From: CAZMFZ01 sp964565665 | Lineage (GTDB): Bacteria > Bacteroidota > Bacteroidia > Cytophagales > UBA9547 | DNA: 41,898 nt | Reading direction: 5' to 3' | NCBI GenBank assembly: GCA_964565665.1 | Contig: CAZMFZ010000015.1 | Location: forward strand, 1 to 41,898 | Shown here: piece by piece, positions 33,501 through 38,998 of the stretch | How the letters are laid out: every line of letters begins with the position of its first letter | How positions within the stretch are numbered: position 1 is the stretch's first letter | Notes under the pieces: model-generated | Database searches by the model: none | What the model was told of the DNA's origin: nothing | The model's input: only the letters and a program-made list of their open reading frames with translations | Position numbers and translations under genes: made by a program

Positions 33501-34617
33501 CCTTGCAACAAGAGCCATCACCGATTTTGTTTGTGATGACCTGAGCAATTGGTATGTGCGCCTAAACCGCAAACGTTTTTGGAAGGGAGAGTTGAATGAA
33601 GACAAAAAAGCCGCTTACGATACCCTTTATACTTGTTTGGTTACAGTTTGCCAGTTGGCTGCTCCAGTTGCACCATTTTATACAGAAGAATTGTATAGAA
33701 ATTTAATTCCCAAAACAGTAAAAGAAAGCCCCCAAATCCCCGAAGGAGGATTAAAAACTCTCGAAATCGACAATACTGATAAAATTGAGAAACTATCAAA
33801 AGCCCATTTCGGGGGTTCGGGGGCTTCTGTGCACCTTTCTACATTTCCAAAAGTCAATAACAAATTGATTGACAAAGACTTAGAGGCAAGAATGGCATTG
33901 GCTCAACAAATTACTTCACTGGTTCACTCCATACGTAAAAATCATAATTTGAGGGTTCGATTACCCTTGCAAAAAGTGCTTGTTCCTATATTGAGTGCAA
34001 ACACAAAAACTCAAATAGCTGCCGTTGCCGATTTGATAATAAATGAGGTTAATGTGAAAGCGGTAGAATATTTGGAAGATACTTCAGGCATTTTGAAGAA
34101 AAAGGCCAAGCCCAATTTCCAAACTTTAGGGAAAGCTTATGGTAAATTTTTAAAAGACATTTCAGCACGCATTTCTGAATTGACACAAGAAGAAATAGCA
34201 GCCATTGAAAAAGGAATTCCCTTAGATTTTGCAGTGAATGACACACTTATTTCGCTCTCGGCATCCGATTTGCTTATTTCTACGGAAGATATTCCAGGCT
34301 GGGCTGTGGCCACAGATGGTGAAATCACCGTAGCTCTAGACATTCACATTACGGAAGATTTAAAGAAAGAAGGCATAGCCAGAGACTTTGTAAATCGTGT
34401 GCAAAATTTCAGAAAAGACAATGGATTTGAGGTGACTGATAAAATCAAAATTGTAGTTGAAAAGAAGGATGAATTAATAGATTCTGCTTTGCTTGCCAAC
34501 AAGGAATATATATGTGTGGAAACGCAGTCTATTATTTTAACATTGCAAGATATTATTTCAGAAGGCACTACGTTTGATATGGAAGATTTCGAATTAAAGG
34601 TAAAAATTGAAAGGTAA
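30541..34617 (+). CDS. ileS: Isoleucyl-tRNA synthetase with four in-frame repeat-derived insertions
   Basis: IleRS charges tRNA-Ile in the cytoplasm. Class I motifs are present: SANGTPGIHHVMA (HIGH region), WTTTPWTLPSNSALAVG and GTGIVHIAPTFGADD in the editing domain, DVWFDSG, DQTRGWF, and KMSKRKGN. The C-terminal anticodon-binding and DUF5915-like region (DLEARMALAQQI, PLQKVLVPIL) follows. The start is GTG at 30541; an in-frame TAA at 30523 excludes a longer start. At 1358 residues it is about 230 longer than usual. The excess is explained by four inserts: residues ~364-380, ~601-748 (a DUF559 domain), ~926-958 and ~1062-1095. All keep the frame and all are made of palindromic repeat DNA. Core motifs are untouched, so the enzyme may still work. 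Confidence 0.96.
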   Translation: MKYPEYKSANYPEIAERILNFWNENQIFKKSINKDSPKGSFVFYEGPPSANGTPGIHHVMARTIKDIFCRYKTMQGFKVDRKGGWDTHGLPVELQVEKEIGEELGIKFTKDDIGKIVTVEQYNQKCRETVMRFKAEWDDLTEKMGYWVDLDNPYITYENSYIESCWFLLKELYKKDLLYKGFTIQPYSPAAGTGLSSHELNQPGCYKMVKDTSIVAQFKVKRNAKSEKLFANLSSASKAYSHRELLKSINDPEVTDTATNIQWNDIFILAWTTTPWTLPSNSALAVGENITYIKVKTYNPYTFLPVVVLLAKDLLEKYFHPKSAEIPVESYNAGDKVTPYQLLEEYKGKDLIGIEYEQLMSYVTPSLKGQGQGDEVSKGAAFRVIAGDFVSTEDGTGIVHIAPTFGADDARVAKQAGIPSITVLDENGKEMPLVDKKGRFVKEVSDFAFMYVKNYEDKDESDPNYKSTDVLISIKLKTENKAFKVEKHEHSYPHCWRTDKPVLYYPLDSWFIKTTAYKDRMVELNKTINWKPESTGTGRFGNWLENLVDWNLSRSRYWGTPLPIWVSEDEKEIKCIGSVEELKFEIEKAKKSGLETFDPFNLTPSPSPTERGTEPSFATTSPEKWKYLKEYARANRKDQTTAEAVLWQKLRDNNLGVKFRRQHAIDDFIVDFVQIDSRLVIEVDGEIHNEKDQKLYDEYRTQYLKYLGFNELRFTNDEIVKDTKSVLKKIQSALSSPLSVGEGKGVRLKENKKEFDLHRPYVDNIILVSDSGKPMYRQPDLIDVWFDSGAMPYAQWNYPFSKETLSGLFPADFISEGVDQTRGWFFTLHALSTMLFDSVAFKNVVSTGLVLDKNGEKMSKRKGNVVNPFTTLEKYGPDATRWYMISNSNPWDNLKFDSDGIGDTQRKFFGTLHNTYNFFALYANLESPITPEGDFTLTSGEEKGGFRDIEAPFGGLGALTEADKWILSKLNSLIGTVGEAYEKYEPTLATRAITDFVCDDLSNWYVRLNRKRFWKGELNEDKKAAYDTLYTCLVTVCQLAAPVAPFYTEELYRNLIPKTVKESPQIPEGGLKTLEIDNTDKIEKLSKAHFGGSGASVHLSTFPKVNNKLIDKDLEARMALAQQITSLVHSIRKNHNLRVRLPLQKVLVPILSANTKTQIAAVADLIINEVNVKAVEYLEDTSGILKKKAKPNFQTLGKAYGKFLKDISARISELTQEEIAAIEKGIPLDFAVNDTLISLSASDLLISTEDIPGWAVATDGEITVALDIHITEDLKKEGIARDFVNRVQNFRKDNGFEVTDKIKIVVEKKDELIDSALLANKEYICVETQSIILTLQDIISEGTTFDMEDFELKVKIER
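31631..31647. repeat. In-frame palindromic insertion 1 in ileS
   Basis: A perfect 7-bp hairpin, CCCCTTC-TCT-GAAGGGG, is followed by G-rich CAGGGGCAGGGGGATGAGG. It encodes the atypical TPSLKGQGQGDEVSKG between YEQLMSYV and AFRVIAGDFVSTEDGTG, where homologues have only a few residues. The whole insert spans roughly 31628-31680. Confidence 0.7.
32341..32375. repeat. Left inverted arm of DUF559 cassette
   Basis: Starts AACCTCACCCCTAGCC and ends in an 8-bp-stem, 5-nt-loop hairpin (CCCCTCTC / GAGAGGGG). It matches the reverse complement of 32749-32783 except at three adjacent bases (positions 12-14). Confidence 0.9.
32749..32783. repeat. Right inverted arm of DUF559 cassette
   Basis: Begins with the hairpin CCCCTCTC-AGTAG-GAGAGGGG and ends AAGGGGGTGAGGTT. 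Reverse complement of the left arm with three mismatches. Confidence 0.9.
33318..33415. repeat. In-frame palindromic insertion 3 in ileS (inverted REP pair)
   Basis: Two 27-bp arms (33318-33344 and 33389-33415) are inverted copies of AAGCCCC..AACCCC.GAAGGGG.CTT, matching at 23 of 27 positions by my count. Each has an inner hairpin (CCCC-nGAA-GGGG and CCCCC-TTC-GGGGG). They enclose 44 bp. The product (ESPITPEGDFT ... EAPFGGLGALT) separates NFFALYANL from EADKWILSKLNSL, which are close together in homologues. Confidence 0.8.
33726..33826. repeat. In-frame palindromic insertion 4 in ileS (inverted REP pair)
   Basis: Arms at 33726-33752 and 33800-33826 are inverted copies (21 of 27 by my count) of the same AAGCCCCC...CCCCGAA family as insertion 3, separated by 47 bp. 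The product lies between the LYRNL helix and the conserved SVHLSTFPKVN strand of the anticodon-binding region. Confidence 0.75.
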
Positions 34618-34634
34618 AAATTATTCTGACCTTA

Positions 34635-34651
34635 CAAGTTTTGAAAACTTG
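34635..34651. repeat. Palindromic repeat with core AGTTTTGAAAACTTG
   Basis: A perfect 17-bp odd palindrome, 17 bp after the ileS stop and upstream of higB. Its 15-bp core is identical to 15031-15045. The preceding GACCTTA also resembles the AGACCTACC arm there. A weak terminator role for ileS is possible. Confidence 0.6.
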
Positions 34652-34726
34652 AAATACATTAATGAAAAGCTTTTTCAATATTATTTTCCCGATATGGGAA
34701 CTTTTTTCATATGTTTGATAAAATAA

Positions 34727-35020
34727 TTGAGGGTAATTGCAAAAAAAATACTGAGAGATTTTGGGGATAAGCATGCTGATTGTGAACAACAATTAAAATC
34801 TTGGTATCAAGAAGCTGAAAAAAGTGAGTGGAAGAATTTACATGATATAAAGAATGTATACCCTTCTGCAAGCGTTATTGGAGACAACCGATTTGTTTTT
34901 AACATCAATGGAAATAAATACAGATTAATAGTAAAGATAAATTTTATTTACAAAATGGTGTGGATTCGATTTATTGGTACTCATACAGAATACGATAAAA
35001 TTAATGTCTCCAAAATTTGA
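34727..35020 (+). CDS. higB: HigB-family toxin (type II toxin-antitoxin)
   Basis: HigB-type toxins are RelE-superfamily ribosome-dependent mRNA interferases. The 97-residue protein starts at a TTG giving MRVIAKKILRDFGDKH, which matches the conserved family start; no suitable ATG lies nearby. Further family segments are ADCEQQLKSWYQEAEKSEWKN, VIGDNRFVFNINGNKYRLIVKINF and VWIRFIGTHTEYDKI. It looks complete. The antitoxin gene follows after 6 bp, the reversed toxin-first order typical of hig loci. The module is bracketed by two palindromic repeats (34635-34651 and 35433-35474). Confidence 0.92.
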   Translation: MRVIAKKILRDFGDKHADCEQQLKSWYQEAEKSEWKNLHDIKNVYPSASVIGDNRFVFNINGNKYRLIVKINFIYKMVWIRFIGTHTEYDKINVSKI

Positions 35021-35026
35021 ATAACT

Positions 35027-35383
35027 ATGGATATAAAACCAATTAAATCTGAACAAGACTATCAAATGGCTTTAGAAAGGCTTGAAGTTATTTTTGACGC
35101 AATAGGAAATTCAAAAGAAGGAGATGAACTGGAAGTGTTAGGCATATTAATAGACCAATATGAAAAAGCACATTTCCCTATTGGCTTGCCCAATCCAATA
35201 GATGCCATCAAATTCAGGATGGAACAAATGAGTTATTCACAAACAGATTTGGCAAATGTAATTGGATTAAAAAGCCGTGCAAGTGAAATTCTAAATAGAA
35301 AAAGAAAATTATCTCTTGAGATGATAAGACAACTTCACGATAAATTAAACATCCCTACTGATGTGTTGATACAAGTTTATTAA
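35027..35383 (+). CDS. higA: HigA-family antitoxin, XRE-type HTH
   Basis: The 118-residue antitoxin has an N-terminal helical region (IKSEQDYQMALERLEVIFDA, EGDELEVLGILIDQYEKAHFPI). A C-terminal helix-turn-helix follows (FRMEQMSYSQTDLANVIGLKSRASEILNRKRKLSLEMIRQLHDKLNIP). It should bind and neutralise the toxin encoded 6 bp upstream and repress the shared promoter, which must lie in the ~100 bp before higB. It appears complete. Confidence 0.93.
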   Translation: MDIKPIKSEQDYQMALERLEVIFDAIGNSKEGDELEVLGILIDQYEKAHFPIGLPNPIDAIKFRMEQMSYSQTDLANVIGLKSRASEILNRKRKLSLEMIRQLHDKLNIPTDVLIQVY

Positions 35384-35432
35384 TGTAAAATTCAATGTCA
35401 TTAACTTAAGGATTAATTCGTTAGAGTAAGCC

Positions 35433-35474
35433 TCCATTTATTGCCGTTGGTTTAAACCAACGGCAATAAATGGA
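35433..35474. repeat. 42-bp perfect palindrome
   Basis: Both halves are exact reverse complements with no spacer, centred on GTTTAAAC; the left arm begins TCCATTTATTGCCGTTGG. It lies 49 bp after higA and 126 bp before the DUF4139 gene. The GTTGGT/ACCAAC core resembles the palindromes around the transposase relic. There is no T-run, so an ordinary terminator is less likely than a dispersed repeat. Confidence 0.85.
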
Positions 35475-35599
35475 AAAGGAATATCTCAAGTTAATGAAAT
35501 TAATATAAAATTTGTTTCTTCAAATAATAAAACCAAAATCATTTACAATTCAAATTTCGATTGAGAATAACACATTTGAAATATTTTAAATACAATCCC

Positions 35600-37195
35600 A
35601 TGAAAAACTTGACCACCATTATTTTTTTTGCAGCTATTCACCTATGCCATGCTCAATCTGAAAAGCGAATAAAACCTGATATAAAATCTGCGGTTTTGTA
35701 TTTCAATCAGGCTTCTATACATGCCGAAGCTAGGTTTGAAGTAGAAGCAGGGCAGAATAAAATTGTGCTGGTGGGGTTGCCCAATAATCTTTCGCAAGAT
35801 GCTATTCAACTCAAGCCCAAAGGAGACATTACTATTCAGGAAGTATATTTCAGAAATAATACAGGCAGATTGCCTTCAAAAACTAAAGAATTGTCTTTAT
35901 TGGAAGACAGCCTGAGCCATTACCAAAGCGAATCTGATTCCATAAATAATTTTATTGAGGCATTGCAAATAGAACAAAAATTGATTGTGAGCAATATGCA
36001 AATCAAAGGCGAAAACACAGGCGTGAAAGCAATTGAATTGGAAGATATTGCTGACTTTTACAGAGAAAGACTGCCTCAAATTAGTAATTTGATAAATAAA
36101 TTAGCTAAGAAAAGAGAAAAAATAAATGAAAAGCTAGCTCGATTGCGAGCCAAAGTAGTTCCGCTTCAAAATGATAGAAATAAATTGACAGGTGAATTGG
36201 TAGCCATTGTAAATGCAAATGCAAAAGTGCCGGCCGTATTTGATTTGAGTTTTATTAGTTATGAAGCTGGTTGGCAACCCACTTATGATTGGAAAATTAA
36301 ATCTGTAAAAGAGCCACTTTCCTTAGTTTACAAAGCTTCAGCATTTCAACACACCGGGCAAGATTGGAATCATATAAAGCTTTCATTTAGCACTTCTCAA
36401 CCCAGCAATATTTCAAATTTGCCTGTGTTGCCCGATTGGCGATTATCGTTCGATTACCCCAAACCTATTATGCTCTATGGGGATATGAAACGGAAATCTG
36501 CTGCTGCACCTGCTCGAGCGGAAGAAGAAATAACAATGGAAGTAAGTGCTGATTTCTCAAATGTGCAAGAAACCAACTTATTTTCAGGTACGATTTTAGA
36601 ATATGCACTCAATACGCCTGTAAACTTGCCAACTGATTCTATTTCTCATTCTTTTGAACTAAAATCTGCAACCGTAAATGCGGAATACAAATTCATTGCT
36701 GTTCCAAAATTACAATCCGAAGTATTTGTAACTGCCTATATCTCTGCGTGGGAAAGTCTAAATTTAGTTCCCTCACAAACTTCTGTGTATGTAGAAAATG
36801 CCTTTATCGGCAATTCATATATTGACCCTAATGCTACGGGCGATACCCTCAAAATTCCACTTTTTACTGATAAAAATATTGTGGTTACGCGTGCTTTGCT
36901 CACCGATTTATCCTCTAGAAAATTTATTGGAACCAATACAAAACAAGAGTTTGGCTTTCTTATTACTTTGAAAAACAACAATAAGGAATCTGTAGATTTG
37001 GTATTGCAGGATCAAATTCCAGTATCAAACGATGGTCAAATTGAAGTTGAATACGCAAATGAAACCAATGCCGATTGGAACAAATCTACTGGAAAACTGG
37101 AATGGAAGCTTAATCTAGGCCCTACTGAGTCTAAAAAAATTATGCTGAAATATTCGGTGAAATACCCGAAAGACAAGAGAGTGAGAGGTTTGTAG
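35600..37195 (+). CDS. DUF4139 (mucoidy-inhibitor MuiA-like) exported protein
   Basis: The start at 35600 opens a clear signal peptide (MKNLTTIIFFAAIHLCHAQ); the 13 codons upstream in frame are hydrophilic and unlikely. The mature part has an N-terminal beta domain (VLYFNQASIHAEARFEVEAG). A coiled-coil region (about residues 85-200; LINKLAKKREKINEKLARLRAK) comes next. The C-terminal DUF4139 region has FISYEAGWQPTYDWKI, ASAFQHTGQDWNHIKLSFST and LKNNNKESVDLVLQDQIPVS. Family members are periplasmic or envelope proteins of unknown biochemical role. Family members also often have RADAR-like lengths of 520-650 residues, so 531 is normal. A hairpin overlaps the stop codon. Confidence 0.88.
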   Translation: MKNLTTIIFFAAIHLCHAQSEKRIKPDIKSAVLYFNQASIHAEARFEVEAGQNKIVLVGLPNNLSQDAIQLKPKGDITIQEVYFRNNTGRLPSKTKELSLLEDSLSHYQSESDSINNFIEALQIEQKLIVSNMQIKGENTGVKAIELEDIADFYRERLPQISNLINKLAKKREKINEKLARLRAKVVPLQNDRNKLTGELVAIVNANAKVPAVFDLSFISYEAGWQPTYDWKIKSVKEPLSLVYKASAFQHTGQDWNHIKLSFSTSQPSNISNLPVLPDWRLSFDYPKPIMLYGDMKRKSAAAPARAEEEITMEVSADFSNVQETNLFSGTILEYALNTPVNLPTDSISHSFELKSATVNAEYKFIAVPKLQSEVFVTAYISAWESLNLVPSQTSVYVENAFIGNSYIDPNATGDTLKIPLFTDKNIVVTRALLTDLSSRKFIGTNTKQEFGFLITLKNNNKESVDLVLQDQIPVSNDGQIEVEYANETNADWNKSTGKLEWKLNLGPTESKKIMLKYSVKYPKDKRVRGL

Positions 37196-37236
37196 TATCC
37201 TTATTATGGTTGTTTTCATCCATAATAAGGATACTA
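37193..37236. terminator. Terminator-like hairpin between convergent genes
   Basis: A perfect 17-bp stem (TAGTATCCTTATTATGG / CCATAATAAGGATACTA) with a 10-nt loop. The left arm includes the TAG stop of the DUF4139 gene. It sits between convergent genes, so it may serve both strands; the T-run is weak. Confidence 0.65.
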
Positions 37237-37241
37237 TTTGA

Positions 37242-38842
37242 TCAATTAAACAAGTTTTCTATATCGCTTCTGCCTAATTTTTTGAAAAAGCCACTTTCTA
37301 CACTTATCAGTTCGCTTACCAAGTCTGTCTTTTTTTCCTGCAACTGCAATATTTTTTCTTCTACCGTGTCTTTGCATATCATTTTATAGGCAAATACTTT
37401 TTTCTTCTGCCCTATGCGGTGCGTTCTGTCTATGGCTTGTTGTTCTACCGCAGGGTTCCACAAAGGATCAACCAAATATACATAATCGGCTTCGGTTAGG
37501 TTTATGCCCACTCCACCAGCTTTTAGGCTCATCAGAAAAACTTTGGTATGGCTGCTTTCCTGGAAATTTTTTACCCTTTCTTTTCTATCGATAGTTTGCC
37601 CATCTAGGTATTCGTAGCTGATGTGCATTTTCTCTAATTCACCTTTTATCAAATCGAGCATTTTCAGAAACTGGCTGAATACCAGTATTTTATGGTCGCC
37701 CGCATTCTCGGCTATTTCTCGTGTTATCTCATCAAGTTTTACAGATGCCATAATCGGCCTCTTCAGCCAATAAAGCAGGACTGTCGCATATTTGGCGGAG
37801 CTTCATCAGACCCTCTAGTATCAAAAATCCCGATTTACCTAAGCCTTCTGCATCTACTTTTCCCAAAATAGCCTGCCTGTATTTGTTTTTATAGGTTTCA
37901 TATACTTTTCGCTGGGCAGTGTCCATTTCGCAATATATTATACTTTCCACTTTATCGGGCAAGTCTTTAGCCACTTCAGCCTTGGTTCTTTTCAGTAAAA
38001 ACGGATAAATAAGTTTTCGAAGTTCGGCTGCTTTTTCTTGATCTCTATACTTATCTATTGCATTGGCATATTCATTCTTAAAAAATTCTTCGCTTCCAAG
38101 CAAGCCCGGATTTAGAAAATCTATTTAGGAATATAGATCAAAAGTATTGTTTTCGACAGGTGTGCCCGTCATAGAAATGCGGTTGGTTGCATTCAACTGC
38201 TTCACAGATTTTGAAATAATTGACGATGGATTTTTTATCGCTTGTGCTTCATCTAAAATGATATAGTGAAATTTGAAATCTATTAACTTATCAATATCAG
38301 ACCTCACCATTCCGTAGGTACTTCCAATGAAATTAAATCTTTATCGCCTTTTATTAGCTTTACTTTTTTATTTTTAAGCAATTCGGAGGCCTGTTTCCAT
38401 ATTTCTTTGGAGCTTGCTTGCAGCAGCTTCCAATCCTCCATTTTTGAAAATGCAATGGCAGTGTTTGTTTGATCGTAGCTTTCCTCATGCTTTGGCTTCA
38501 TTGACTTACTCACGGCTGATGTTTTGGTGTTTGGGGTGTAAACGCCATCCAATATACCATCTACTACTATTAAAGCGGCCACCTATGCTTGCACATTCCT
38601 CCCCAATCAAATGGGCAGCTACAATCCGTTTTTAGGTTCTCAGGGGTTTTATAATTTTGAATTATGGTACGATACACTACCGATTTGTCACTTTCACTAG
38701 GTATTTCAAATATTATTTCCGCGTCTGTTTTTGAAGCAATTTTAGGAGGCCTTTTATTGTAAATGGTAATACCTTTGGTAATAGATTGTGAGTCACTGTT
38801 GCGTTAGACGTGCAGATTTATTTTTTTATTTTTGAAGTTCAT
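37242..38842 (-). pseudogene. Degraded SWIM zinc-finger SNF2-family helicase
   Basis: Pieces of one SNF2 ATPase lie in order in several frames. From 38842 come MNFKNKKINLHV, a TAA at 38814-38816, then a frame holding a SWIM finger (TDCSCPFDWGGMCKH, CxC..CxH). A frameshift near 38575 leads to ALIVVDGILDGV..; another near 38310 leads to TYGMVRSDIDKLIDF and HYIILDEAQAIKN (motif II), MTGTPVENN (III). A TAA at 38125-38127 splits FDLYS from IDFLNPGLLGSEEFF. A third frameshift near 37745 precedes the helicase C domain (LMSLKAGGVGINLTEADYV, RTHRIGQKKKV). Motif I (GLGKT) is missing altogether, so there is an internal deletion as well. The total of ~530 codons is well below the ~900 of intact relatives. 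Clearly inactive. Confidence 0.88.
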
Positions 38843-38998
38843 GACAAATTATTGTAATCAACAAATATAAAAAATGGAATAATAAACTTATACAATATTA
38901 TAAACCTACCAAGCCTTATACCATTCATAAGTTCTCGCTAATTAGCATCATTTTTTCATTAACTTAGTAGTTGGAATTCAAGCTTTCCGGCTATTGAA

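Noticed and set aside
35561..35599. Longer start for the DUF4139 protein
   Set aside because: It would bury the signal peptide behind a charged 13-residue extension; the ATG at 35600 gives a normal signal sequence.
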